Source of the DNA: an uncultured Alphaproteobacteria bacterium
GTDB taxonomy: Bacteria; Pseudomonadota; Alphaproteobacteria; Rhodobacterales; Rhodobacteraceae
Assembly: GCA_902562285.1 (NCBI GenBank)
Contig: CACESU010000008.1
Coordinates: forward strand, 1-62,238
Length of the DNA stretch: 62,238 bases
Direction of reading: 5' to 3'
Shown here: positions 9,373 to 18,194 of the stretch, piece after piece
Layout: each line of letters opens with the position of its first letter
How positions within the stretch are numbered: the first letter of the stretch is position 1
Position numbers and translations under genes: made by a program
The notes under the pieces: model-generated
Databases searched by the model: none
The model's input: only the letters and a program-made list of their open reading frames with translations
What the model was told of the DNA's origin: nothing

Positions 9373-10224
9373 TTATTGTTTTACTGAACCCAATGTCAAA
9401 CCAGCAATAAAGTGTTTCTGCATAAGAAAAAACATTGCAACTGGAGGTATGGCGGCACATAGAGAAGCTGCGGAAACTAAATGCCAATTGTTAACATATT
9501 GGCCATTTAATGATCTTATCCCAGCAGTAATCGGTTTTACACTTTCTCCTTGTGTTAGGACCGTAGCCCAGAAAAAATCATTCCAGACAAAAGTAAAAAT
9601 TAATACTGCTAGAGCAGCTAGGGCAGGTCGAACTAGTGGTAAAACTATGTATAAAAATATCTTTGCTTCACTAACTCCCTCTATTCTTCCACTTTCAATA
9701 AGCTCAAAAGGTAAGGCTTTTATAAAATTTCTCATGAAAAAAGTACAAAATCCCGTTTGAAATGCAGCGTGAAATAAAACCTGACCAGAAATTGTATTAT
9801 ATAAACCAGTTGATACTGACATATCCCTTACTGGTATCATTAAGATTTGGAAGGGTATAAAATTGCCAGCAACAAATATAAAAAAAAGTGGCAGGGACCA
9901 TCTAAACCTATAAATTGCTAGTGCATAACCTGCTAAACAAGCTAAAGATACTGAAAGAATAACTGTAGGTATAGTTATTAAAAAAGAATTTTTTAAATAT
10001 AAAATTGCCTTAGAACGTTTAAATATCTCTGAATAATTTTCAATTAGTAAAAACTGAGAAGGCCAACCAAAGACATTACCTGTGTTAATATCTGTAGCAG
10101 ATCTTACTGAAGTCAAAAAAATAGCAATTAGAGGTAAGAGCCATATTATTAATACAATTGGTAAAACAATTTTGTATATCAACTGATATTTTGGAGAGAA
10201 AGTATTAATCGGTTTTGGAAACAT
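9373..10224 (-). CDS. Sugar ABC transporter permease (MalG/UgpE type)
   Basis: This 283-residue inner-membrane permease has six predicted helices. The cytoplasmic EAA loop (EGVSEAKIFLYIVLPLVRPA, near 190-210) docks the ATPase. The C-terminus (LMQKHFIAGLTLGSVKQ) is typical of the MalG-like subunit of CUT1 importers. It starts 3 bases after the stop of the MalF-type permease, so the two are translated together. It is the last gene of the binding-protein/permease/permease unit and converges on the GH4-like gene with a 43-base gap that holds no strong terminator. The substrate is inferred to be a glycoside or sugar. Confidence 0.9.
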   Translation of the reverse strand: MFPKPINTFSPKYQLIYKIVLPIVLIIWLLPLIAIFLTSVRSATDINTGNVFGWPSQFLLIENYSEIFKRSKAILYLKNSFLITIPTVILSVSLACLAGYALAIYRFRWSLPLFFIFVAGNFIPFQILMIPVRDMSVSTGLYNTISGQVLFHAAFQTGFCTFFMRNFIKALPFELIESGRIEGVSEAKIFLYIVLPLVRPALAALAVLIFTFVWNDFFWATVLTQGESVKPITAGIRSLNGQYVNNWHLVSAASLCAAIPPVAMFFLMQKHFIAGLTLGSVKQ

Positions 10225-10227
10225 GAT

Positions 10228-11199
10228 TTACACTTCTCTTTCATTTTTATATAAACGCCACAAAAAATAACTTATATAAATAAGCATAATAAAAAACAAT
10301 ACTGTTGCTATTGCTGAACCATATCCCAGTCTAAAACCATATTCAGAAAGAGCAGTTTCATACATATAGTAAGCTAGAACATTTGATGAGCCATAAGGCC
10401 CACCTTCAGTCATAATAGCAACCATATCAAAAGATCTTAATGCGCCAATTACAGTAACAACGACAGAGATAAATGTTGCAGGCCTTAGCTGAGGCAAAAC
10501 CACATACCATAACATTTTTAGACCCTTTGCTCCATCTAACCTTGCTGCCTCCATCAAATCTTTAGAAACATTACTTAAGCCTGTTAAATATAGAATCATG
10601 CAATAGGCTATTTGGGGCCATAAACCGGCAAAAATTATTCCATAAGTGACCAATTCTTCATCTGATAATATTGCGATAGGTTCCAAACCTAAAGATAAAA
10701 AAATATATGCCAATAATCCAAAATTAGGATTATAAAACCAAGCGAAAATAAGTCCAACCACTACTTGTGAAATAACGAATGGGAAAAAAAATAAAGATTT
10801 ATAAAACCTTATTCCAAAAACAATTTGGTTTAAAAATAAAGCAATAAATAGTCCGATTGGAACAGCAAACAAATATAGAATAAGCCATATGCAATTGTTT
10901 TTTAAAGAGGTATAAAAATACTCGTCATCAAAAAGTTCAATATAATTTGCTAATCCAACCCATTGAGCTTCGCCAAGTCCGTCCCACTCATAAAAAGATA
11001 TCCAAACAGATTGGAATATGGGAATAATTACATAAACAAGGAAAAAAGCTATTGCTGGCAGCAAAAAATACCAAGGAGCAAAAACTAATTTATTCTCAGA
11101 ATAAATTCTTTTTTTTTGATCAAAAAGAGCTATTTGTTGCAAATATAATAACCAATCAATTAATGATAATTTTAAATGGGTGGGAGTTACCCCACCCAA
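10228..11199 (-). CDS. Sugar ABC transporter permease (MalF/UgpA type), start uncertain
   Basis: The product has six membrane spans from about residue 40 and the EAA loop EAARLDGAKGLKMLWYVVLP near 219-238. This marks the MalF/UgpA-like half of a CUT1 sugar importer. The longest frame starts at a TTG at 11199, but that codon lies in the upstream hairpin (11178-11197), so the true start is probably internal. A TTG near 11142 would give a product beginning near QQIALFDQKKRIYSENK. No ATG exists before the first helix and no good ribosome site stands out. It pairs with the MalG-type permease downstream and the binding protein upstream. Confidence 0.85.
   Translation of the reverse strand: MGGVTPTHLKLSLIDWLLYLQQIALFDQKKRIYSENKLVFAPWYFLLPAIAFFLVYVIIPIFQSVWISFYEWDGLGEAQWVGLANYIELFDDEYFYTSLKNNCIWLILYLFAVPIGLFIALFLNQIVFGIRFYKSLFFFPFVISQVVVGLIFAWFYNPNFGLLAYIFLSLGLEPIAILSDEELVTYGIIFAGLWPQIAYCMILYLTGLSNVSKDLMEAARLDGAKGLKMLWYVVLPQLRPATFISVVVTVIGALRSFDMVAIMTEGGPYGSSNVLAYYMYETALSEYGFRLGYGSAIATVLFFIMLIYISYFLWRLYKNEREV
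11178..11197 (-). terminator. Intercistronic hairpin after the sugar-binding-protein gene
   Basis: GGGTGGG (11178-11184) pairs with CCCACCC (11191-11197) around a six-base loop. It starts 9 bases past the binding protein's stop. On the minus strand it is followed by ATTTAAAATT, a weak U-tract. Such hairpins between binding-protein and permease genes usually protect the upstream message and attenuate the permeases. Confidence 0.6.
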
Positions 11200-11205
11200 A
11201 AAATT

Positions 11206-12441
11206 TTATTTATAAACTTTTGATTGAATTTTATCTAATCGCTTCAAAATTTTATCAAGTCTATCAGGTTTCATCATGAACTCTTGGAAACCCTCCATTC
11301 CTGCGGCAGCCATCTCTGGTATTGCATCTCTGTCGTAGAATTGAGCTAGTCCAACAGCAGTATTTAAGGTTTCAAAACCTTCTGTAATGAATTTATCATC
11401 AGCAACTTTTGCTTTAGAATTAATTGGTAATTGACCTATTGTTTTATTCCACTCAGATTGAACATCAGGACGTGCTACAAATGCCAACCACTTTTTGGCA
11501 TCTCTTTTATTTTTTGCATTTGTAGGAATAAAAAAAGCGTCAGCTGGAGCTTCTTCTGCACGAGGCATGTCCTTTGTAATTTCTGGAAATTTGAAAAAAT
11601 CTATTTGGTCATAGGTGAGACCTGCATTTTTATAAGCATCTACTGAAAAATTACCCATTACATACATTGCAGCTTCACCATTGGCAAATGGGACAACTGC
11701 GTCTTGCCAGGCCATACTTGCATGATTTTCTATAAAATAACCAGCATTTACCAACTCAGCCCAATATTCAAAAGTTTTTCTTATTCTTGGGTCTGTATAT
11801 TTTATTTTCCCAGCAGTTAAATCATTATGTACCTTATATCCATTTGTTCTGAGATTAATATAATCAAATACACCTGCTGCTGTCCAAAGATACCTAGTGC
11901 CTATTGTAATTGGTGCTATTCCATTTTTCTTAAGCGTTTCACAGATATATTTAAATTGAACCCAAGTATTTGGTTCAAATAAACCTAGCTTATCAAAAAT
12001 ATCTTTTCTGTAATAAACACCCCACTGATAATAAGAATAAGGCACACCCCATTGTCTTCCACCAATAGTCATAGTTGGTTTTATAGCAGCCAAATCTTCG
12101 TGAAAGTTATTTTCATCCCATACATCAGATACATCTTCAAAAAGACCAGCTTTTACAAATGGTCTCATTCTATTGCCTGGGTACCAAGAAGTAACATCTG
12201 GTGCATCGGCAATTAAGAAATTTCTAATCGCAGCCTTATGCTCCTCTCTATCACCATTATTAGCTATAACATTAATATCTGGATTTTCCTTTTGAAATTT
12301 TGCTATGGCATTTTCAAAGGCAGCTTTTGGTCCTGGGTTCATGTCATCAAAAGTTATAACAAGATCTCTTGCAAAAGATGCCGAACTAATTAGAATTACT
12401 GACAGTAAACTAATTAAAATCAGCTTAATTTTAGTATACAT
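11206..12441 (-). CDS. Extracellular solute-binding protein of a sugar ABC transporter
   Basis: This is a periplasmic binding protein of the CUT1 (MalE/UgpB-like) type, ~411 residues. The ATG at 12441 is chosen because GGAGGAG precedes it by 4-5 bases and it gives a clean signal peptide (MYTKIKLILISLLSVILISSASFA). The mature part shows the family pattern: a helix AFENAIAKFQKENPDINV, YSYYQWGVYYRKDIFDKLG, the conserved FANGEAAMYVMGN, and FFIPTNAKNKRDAKKWLAF near the C-terminal third. It captures the substrate for the two permeases downstream. The ATPase is divergent at 12595. The substrate cannot be read from the sequence; nearby glycosidases point to an oligosaccharide or glycosyl-glycerol. 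Confidence 0.9.
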   Translation of the reverse strand: MYTKIKLILISLLSVILISSASFARDLVITFDDMNPGPKAAFENAIAKFQKENPDINVIANNGDREEHKAAIRNFLIADAPDVTSWYPGNRMRPFVKAGLFEDVSDVWDENNFHEDLAAIKPTMTIGGRQWGVPYSYYQWGVYYRKDIFDKLGLFEPNTWVQFKYICETLKKNGIAPITIGTRYLWTAAGVFDYINLRTNGYKVHNDLTAGKIKYTDPRIRKTFEYWAELVNAGYFIENHASMAWQDAVVPFANGEAAMYVMGNFSVDAYKNAGLTYDQIDFFKFPEITKDMPRAEEAPADAFFIPTNAKNKRDAKKWLAFVARPDVQSEWNKTIGQLPINSKAKVADDKFITEGFETLNTAVGLAQFYDRDAIPEMAAAGMEGFQEFMMKPDRLDKILKRLDKIQSKVYK

Positions 12442-12490
12442 TTCTCCTCCAATCATAAATGCAATTAGTAAGAACTCCAATTCTTACCTA

Positions 12491-12529
12491 CATTGACAGA
12501 TGTTATTATTTAATTGAGTATTGTCAATG
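12491..12529. promoter_or_regulatory. Inverted repeat CATTGACA / TGTCAATG between divergent ABC genes
   Basis: CATTGACA (12491-12498) and its perfect complement TGTCAATG (12522-12529) flank 23 bases in the intergenic region between the binding protein and the ATPase. Each arm contains a consensus -35 (TTGACA), one reading toward each gene. The two promoters would therefore overlap face to face. On minus, TAACAT at 16-base spacing is a fair -10; on plus, GAGTAT at 17 bases is weak. The site could equally be an operator. Confidence 0.4.
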
Positions 12530-12594
12530 ACTTGAAATTAAAATCCGAATTATATTCTAATAAATCTAATCTTATAAGGAAAGTTTAAATAAAA

Positions 12595-13656
12595 ATGGCT
12601 GAGGTAATTTTAAAAGAGGTCAAAAAAGACTTTGGAAAATCAACAGTTATAAACGATGTTTCTATCAAAATTAACGAAGGAGATTTTTGTGTAATTGTTG
12701 GCCCATCAGGATGTGGAAAATCAACTTTGCTAAGGATAATTGCAGGGTTAGAAACACCAACTAGTGGTTCAATTATCATAAATTCTAAAGACGTTACAAC
12801 AGTAGATCCAGCTAATAGAGGAATTGGAATGGTATTTCAAAATTATGCCTTATATCCTCATATGACTGTTGAAGAAAATATGAGTTTTGGATTGAGAATG
12901 AATAATGCTCCTAAGACTAAAATTAATAAAAAGGTCGGAGAAGCTGCAAAAATCCTTCAATTAACTGAATTAATGAAGAGAAAACCGGCATCTCTATCTG
13001 GGGGACAAAGACAACGAGTGGCAATAGGACGAGCAATAGTTAAGGGATCCAAAGTATTTCTGTTCGACGAACCACTTTCCAATTTAGATGCAGAGTTAAG
13101 AGTAGAGATGAGAATTGAATTAACTAGATTACATAAAGAATTGGGTGCGACTATAATTTATGTAACACATGACCAAACAGAAGCTATGACCATGGCTGAT
13201 AAAATAGTGGTGTTACGCGATGGATGCGTTGAACAAATTGGTAAACCATTAGAACTTTATGCAAATCCCGATAATAAATTTGTAGCAGGGTTCTTAGGGT
13301 CACCAAGTATGAATTTTTTGGAGGCTAAATTTGACGGAAAAGATCTAAAAATAACCTCTTTAGAAAACTTAAAGATCAAGAAATTTCCAAAATTAAGTAA
13401 AGAAAACTTAAAAGTAACCATAGGTGTGAGACCACAAGATGTATTATTTAAAAGATCTACTAAAGGTAACAAGATAGAATTTGTTGAAAATTTGGGAAAT
13501 TTATCCATTTATCACTTAAGGTTAGATAAAAATAATTCTTTGTTATCAGAATCAAATAATAAAGAAAATCTTCCCCCAGGAGAAACCGTTCAAATTACTC
13601 TTAACGAAAGATCCTTGTACTTTTTTGATCAGAGTTCCGGTTTAAGAATTAGATAA
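12595..13656 (+). CDS. Sugar ABC transporter ATP-binding protein (MalK/UgpC type)
   Basis: The 353-residue ATPase has Walker [10 protein letters not shown] near 38-46, Q-loop [10 protein letters not shown] near 82, signature LSGGQRQR near 135, Walker [13 protein letters not shown] near 156 and the switch histidine in VTHDQTEAMTMAD near 190. The C-terminal ~110 residues form the MalK-type regulatory TOBE/OB domain (IGVRPQDV). It powers import by the permeases at 9373-11199. The gene is transcribed divergently from the binding protein, so the importer is split over two transcripts. MalK-type ATPases can serve more than one importer; a second one lies at 40597. Confidence 0.93.
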   Translation: MAEVILKEVKKDFGKSTVINDVSIKINEGDFCVIVGPSGCGKSTLLRIIAGLETPTSGSIIINSKDVTTVDPANRGIGMVFQNYALYPHMTVEENMSFGLRMNNAPKTKINKKVGEAAKILQLTELMKRKPASLSGGQRQRVAIGRAIVKGSKVFLFDEPLSNLDAELRVEMRIELTRLHKELGATIIYVTHDQTEAMTMADKIVVLRDGCVEQIGKPLELYANPDNKFVAGFLGSPSMNFLEAKFDGKDLKITSLENLKIKKFPKLSKENLKVTIGVRPQDVLFKRSTKGNKIEFVENLGNLSIYHLRLDKNNSLLSESNNKENLPPGETVQITLNERSLYFFDQSSGLRIR

Positions 13657-13715
13657 ACTTAACATAATTTTCTGATTTCAAATATGATTAGCTCGATACA
13701 AATGTGAATAAACAT

Positions 13716-15914
13716 TTATTTTACAATAATTGAAATTTCTTTTTGTGCAAAACGATTACTAATAATTGAGATTTTTATTTTTCCTAGTCCTAAAGAACGT
13801 ATCCAAAATCCAGCAGAACCCGCTCTTAGTGGTATTGAATTAGGACCAAAAATTATTGCAGGACCAGACAAATTTACAGATATAGTTTCATTCAGATATC
13901 TCATTTTATTACCAACCTGGTCTAAAGCACGAATAATAACCCGAACGTCTGTATCTATGCTGACTTCCTCTAAATCTGGAATTATTTCAAGGTTAGTTGG
14001 AAGAGGGTCTGCAACAAATTGTCTACTTATAGCTAATTTTCTATCAATAAAACCATTAATTTTGACATTTGGCCAATCTGTTCCCCAAGTTCCAAATACA
14101 TTTTCAGGAAAATGTTCCGTGTCAACCATTATAGGTGGATGCGGTAAATTTGAAAAGTTTTTAAAATCAGGGTTTATGGAAAATCTGTCCTCACTATCAT
14201 TAAAATTAAATTCCACATAATCACAATTCGTTAAAATTATTAATGGTAAAACCCCTTGAATATTTCTTTCACCACGCGCCCAAACAGTAACTGGTTCTAG
14301 AACTATTCCATTCTTTGCATCATCCTGACTTGAATAGACATAACTAGCAAATTTTGGTTCTCTAAACATATCCATAACTCCGTGATAACAAATACGATCA
14401 CCCGAGCCAAAATCCTTATGTGTGTTATAATCAAATGCACACCAACCAATTGCTCCAGCATTATTACTATCACCGTAAGCAGCATTTAAAACTTCAAGGT
14501 GTCTTAAAACATGTTCATTTTGTCTTAATTCATTGTCGTAAGATTTGGTTGGAAACATATGTCCATTAAATTCTGTAACCATATATGGAACATTATAATT
14601 AAATCCTGTACATTCACGTTGAGTTCTTAAAGGAATTCTTCCTCTGTTTCCTCCTAATTCTTCTTCACCTAAAATAAAATCATTCATAGTGTAAACATCC
14701 TCAAGAAATTCACCTTCTACAAATTTTCTAACTCCTCCTGTTTGACGAGTGCTATCTAGCTGATGCGCAACTTGATTTGTCTTTAAATAGAAATCATGAT
14801 TGTCTGGGCTCTCATTGATTCTAACACCCCATAAGATAATTGATGGATGATTCCAGTCCCTTTCAATCATATTTTGTACATTTTCTATTGATTTATTCTG
14901 CCAATTTTTATCTCCTAAGTGTTGCCAACCAGGTATTTCTTCAAAAACTAATAATCCAATTTCATCACAACGATTTAAAAAATGTTTGGATTGTGGATAA
15001 TGAGAAGTTCGAACTAGATTAACCCGCAAATCAAATTTTAATATTTCAGCATCTTTATGCTGTGCTGATTTTCCTAAAGCATAACCAACATAAGGATAAC
15101 TTTGATGACGATTCAGGCCTCTAATTTTTAACGAATTTCCATTAAGCATAAATCCATTTTTATTAAATTCTGCTGATCTAAAACCAAAACGTTCATTTAT
15201 ATTGTCAATGCCATGAGGTGTTTCAACAGAAATATCTAGCTCATATAATGACGGATTATCAATATCCCATAGTTTAATATTCTTAAGATTATTTATCTCA
15301 AAAAAAATGTTATTTTCAGTTATTTCACACTTAGTAATTGATAATATTTTTCCTTCAGAATTAAGCAAATTTGCAGTCAAGAACCCTGATAAATCAAGTG
15401 CATTAGGATTAAGCAACTCAACTCTTACTTTCAGGGACTTTTTTTCTTCTAAAACATTTGGAGTTTCAATTTTTATATTATGGATATATATTGGAGAAGT
15501 AACTCGCAGATGTACATCTCTATAAATCCCTGCATAGGTCAAATAATCTATTCTACCTCCAAAAGGAGGAATAGATGGGTTTTCACTTCCATCAATTTTA
15601 ACTCTTAATATATTTTCTCCCTTCTCAAGCTCATCAGTCAATCGGGCTATAAAAGGTGTATAGCCATCAGTGTGAGAAACAATTTTTTTATCATTAAGGT
15701 ATACGTGGGCATTCGCCATAATTGCTTCGAACACAAGACAAACTTCTTTATTATCCCAACTTGCTTCTGATTTAATAATTTTTTCATAAATAAATTCTTT
15801 TTGATAAATGTTTTCATCAAAATAATTGAGAGGTAATTCAACTGCACTATGCGGCAAACAAACCTCAGAATTTTCAAAAATCCAGTTATTGTTAAAATTA
15901 AAAGTCTCACGCAC
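13716..15914 (-). CDS. Glycoside hydrolase family 2 (beta-galactosidase/beta-glucuronidase-like)
   Basis: The 732-residue product has the GH2 order: a sugar-binding jelly-roll (about 1-140, with HTDGYTPF and GGRIDYLTYAGIYRDVHL), an Ig-like domain (about 145-245), and a TIM barrel from about 255 (RGLNRHQ; LVRTSHYPQS). The acid/base is E368 in WGVRINES and the nucleophile is E448 in MVTEFNGH. A C-terminal beta region ends at a glycine-rich strand. It is shorter than LacZ (~1020) and longer than a minimal glucuronidase (~600). There is no signal peptide, so it acts on imported substrate. The start is GTG. It is the last gene of the run begun by the aldolase at 20605, 41 bases after the PLP enzyme. 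The exact substrate is not determined. Confidence 0.88.
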   Translation of the reverse strand: MRETFNFNNNWIFENSEVCLPHSAVELPLNYFDENIYQKEFIYEKIIKSEASWDNKEVCLVFEAIMANAHVYLNDKKIVSHTDGYTPFIARLTDELEKGENILRVKIDGSENPSIPPFGGRIDYLTYAGIYRDVHLRVTSPIYIHNIKIETPNVLEEKKSLKVRVELLNPNALDLSGFLTANLLNSEGKILSITKCEITENNIFFEINNLKNIKLWDIDNPSLYELDISVETPHGIDNINERFGFRSAEFNKNGFMLNGNSLKIRGLNRHQSYPYVGYALGKSAQHKDAEILKFDLRVNLVRTSHYPQSKHFLNRCDEIGLLVFEEIPGWQHLGDKNWQNKSIENVQNMIERDWNHPSIILWGVRINESPDNHDFYLKTNQVAHQLDSTRQTGGVRKFVEGEFLEDVYTMNDFILGEEELGGNRGRIPLRTQRECTGFNYNVPYMVTEFNGHMFPTKSYDNELRQNEHVLRHLEVLNAAYGDSNNAGAIGWCAFDYNTHKDFGSGDRICYHGVMDMFREPKFASYVYSSQDDAKNGIVLEPVTVWARGERNIQGVLPLIILTNCDYVEFNFNDSEDRFSINPDFKNFSNLPHPPIMVDTEHFPENVFGTWGTDWPNVKINGFIDRKLAISRQFVADPLPTNLEIIPDLEEVSIDTDVRVIIRALDQVGNKMRYLNETISVNLSGPAIIFGPNSIPLRAGSAGFWIRSLGLGKIKISIISNRFAQKEISIIVK

Positions 15915-15955
15915 GATTTTAGCCTAGTCTTTCTTTATTATTACTATCCTAAAAA

Positions 15956-17182
15956 TCAAAATACTTTATAATCTATAGGTTTCGTTTTATCTATAAAGTT
16001 TGAAACTTCAGGAAGTGGGTATTTTAATCCTGTAGCACAATTAAATAATACAACACTTTCGTTCTTAGATATAATTCCTGAGTTAAGTGATTTTTTAAAA
16101 GCTGAAAAAGTTGCTGCTCCTTCTGGGCATAAAAGTGTACCCTCTTTTTTAGAAACTTCGTCTCTAGCTGAAATAATTTCTTCATCCGTTACAGATATTG
16201 AAAATCCATTACTTTCATTAACTGCTCGAATTATTAAGAAATCACCGACAGCTATTGGCACTCTTATTCCAGAAGCAACTGTTTTTGCATTTTCCCATAA
16301 TGGAGCAAATTCTTTTCCTTCACACCATGCTTTGTAGATTGGAGCACAACCTTCTGCTTGTACTGCAACCATTCTTGGCAATCTACCTTTTATCCAGCCT
16401 AACTCTAGTAATTCATTAAATGCTTTCCACATACCAATTAAGCCTGTTCCTCCACCAGTTGGATAGAAAATAACGTCAGGAAGTTTCCAATTTAATTGTT
16501 CCGCCAACTCTAAACCCATAGTTTTTTTACCTTCAATTCTGTAAGGTTCTTTAAGAGTAGAAACATCGAACCACCCAGCTTTTTCTTTACCCTCAAGCAC
16601 AATTTTTCCACACTCATTTATCAGACCATTAACCATATATGTATCTGCTCCTAAACGTTCTATTTCTCTTATATTAATTTCAGGTGTATCATCAGGACAA
16701 AAAACTGTGGATTTTATACTAGCCTTTGTCGCATATGCAGCTAAAGCAGCACCCGCATTTCCATTTGTAGGTATAGCTAGATGCTTGAGATTTAACTGCT
16801 TTGCCATTGAAACGGCCATTGCTAAACCTCTTGCCTTGAATGAAGAAGTTGGTAATAATCCTTCATCTTTTATATGGACTGTAGAATTAAAATTAAATTT
16901 TTTAACAGCTTCTTCTAATTTAATGAGAGGGGTAATTACTTCTCCCAAAGAAATTCTATTTTCCTTTTTTTCGACAGGTAACATAAATGAGTACCTCCAA
17001 AAACCGGGCTCACTATTTTTACCAATATCTTCTCTTGAAATAATCTCACCCATTTTTTTTAGATTATACCTAACGAGAAGTGGTTTTCCTTCCTCTGATA
17101 AGCCATGAATTTTATTTTTCTCATATTTTTTCCCAGTAAGAGAACACTCCAAATGAGTTACAAAATTCGATTCTTTTGACAT
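15956..17182 (-). CDS. Threonine-synthase-like PLP-dependent enzyme
   Basis: This is a fold-type II PLP enzyme of 408 residues. The Schiff-base lysine sits in TSSFKARG near 112-119. The asparagine loop is PTNGNAGAALAAYA, the phosphate-binding loop is YPTGGGTGLIGMW, and CPEGAATFSA comes near the C-terminus. The N-terminal segment (LECSLTGKKYEKNK) with its Cys-containing lead resembles class-II threonine synthases. Threonine synthase makes threonine from O-phosphohomoserine. Placement in a sugar or hydroxyacid catabolic run suggests a different beta-replacement or elimination. Methanogen cysteate synthase is a known paralogue of this family, so sulfonate chemistry is conceivable. The fold is certain; the substrate is not. 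AAAGG 8-9 bases ahead supports the ATG. Confidence 0.8.
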   Translation of the reverse strand: MSKESNFVTHLECSLTGKKYEKNKIHGLSEEGKPLLVRYNLKKMGEIISREDIGKNSEPGFWRYSFMLPVEKKENRISLGEVITPLIKLEEAVKKFNFNSTVHIKDEGLLPTSSFKARGLAMAVSMAKQLNLKHLAIPTNGNAGAALAAYATKASIKSTVFCPDDTPEINIREIERLGADTYMVNGLINECGKIVLEGKEKAGWFDVSTLKEPYRIEGKKTMGLELAEQLNWKLPDVIFYPTGGGTGLIGMWKAFNELLELGWIKGRLPRMVAVQAEGCAPIYKAWCEGKEFAPLWENAKTVASGIRVPIAVGDFLIIRAVNESNGFSISVTDEEIISARDEVSKKEGTLLCPEGAATFSAFKKSLNSGIISKNESVVLFNCATGLKYPLPEVSNFIDKTKPIDYKVF

Positions 17183-17259
17183 ATGTTATTGCCTTTATTT
17201 TGGTTAGAATAATTTTTGTTATATAACGTAAAAGTGAAATATGATAAGGCTTGTAATCT

Positions 17260-18180
17260 TTATTTCGAAAGATGAGTATCAATTTTTTTTGCAATCATTT
17301 CACTTACCCTTTCATTAGATTCTTTTGTTACCCCTCCTATATGTGGAGTTAAAATTAGATTATTAATTCCTTCAAATTTTTTTGCACACTCTTTATTGAC
17401 TGGTTCTTCATTAAAAACATCTAATGCCGCTCCTCCAATTTTATTCTCTTTTAGCAATTTAGCTAATTGATTTTCATCAATGACCCCACCTCTTGCAGCA
17501 TTAATGATTACAGAAGAATTCTTGATCAGTTTTAGTTTCTTTTCGTCAATTAAATTTTTAGTTTCTTTACTTAGAGGAATATGAAGTGAAATAATATCAG
17601 AAATTGAAAGAAGATTATCTAGATCTAGATTTTTAGTTTCTTTCCATACATTACTATCCTTATCCAAATAAGGATCATAAGCAACCGTCTTCATTCCTAA
17701 ACCTAGGGCTAAATCTCTAGTTTTCTGTGCGATATCCCCAAAACCAATTAAACCAAGTGTCTTACCATAAACTTCTGAACCAGAACTTTCTTGTCTTGGC
17801 CAATTGCCAGCAATCATTTCATTTTTTTTAAAATAAGCTTTTCTCAACAGTAACATTGAGGCACATATAACATATTCAGCAACACTATGAGAGTTAGCAC
17901 CTAAGGCTGGATAAACTGTAATATTTTGTTCTTCACAAGCATTAAGATCGATATTGTCTAATCCAACTCCTAAACGACCTACACAAGTAAGATTTGGTGC
18001 ATTTTCAATTAACTCCCTAGTTACTAGTGTCTTATTACGAACTATCAAAGCTTTCATTTTATTTATTAGTTTTACTAATGAATTTGAATCTTCTGCCAAA
18101 GAACTATCATAATAGACATTATATTTTCTCTTTAACAAATCAACTGCAGACTCATCCATAAATTCAGTAATTAAAATCAT
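17260..18180 (-). CDS. NAD-dependent 2-hydroxyacid dehydrogenase (PGDH-like, short form)
   Basis: The 306-residue protein has the D-isomer-specific 2-hydroxyacid dehydrogenase fold. It shows GRLGVGLDNID near 68-78, NAD motif GLIGFGDIAQ near 142-151, the catalytic arginine in NAARGGVID, the glutamate in DVFNEEP and the histidine in LTPHIGGVTKESN. It lacks the C-terminal ACT domain of biosynthetic SerA and therefore belongs with short catabolic or sulfolactate-type dehydrogenases. The ATG has AAAGG 6 bases upstream. It lies 14 bases after the isomerase-like gene, clearly in the same operon. Oxidation or reduction of a C3 hydroxyacid from the aldolase step is inferred. (S)-sulfolactate dehydrogenase (SlcC) is one family candidate, phosphoglycerate or glyoxylate another. 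Confidence 0.85.
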   Translation of the reverse strand: MILITEFMDESAVDLLKRKYNVYYDSSLAEDSNSLVKLINKMKALIVRNKTLVTRELIENAPNLTCVGRLGVGLDNIDLNACEEQNITVYPALGANSHSVAEYVICASMLLLRKAYFKKNEMIAGNWPRQESSGSEVYGKTLGLIGFGDIAQKTRDLALGLGMKTVAYDPYLDKDSNVWKETKNLDLDNLLSISDIISLHIPLSKETKNLIDEKKLKLIKNSSVIINAARGGVIDENQLAKLLKENKIGGAALDVFNEEPVNKECAKKFEGINNLILTPHIGGVTKESNERVSEMIAKKIDTHLSK

Positions 18181-18194
18181 TTTGACCTTTCTAA

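Noticed and set aside
16707-17108. A 133-codon open frame antisense to the threonine-synthase-like gene
   Set aside because: It mirrors conserved PLP-enzyme sequence and has no plausible start context.
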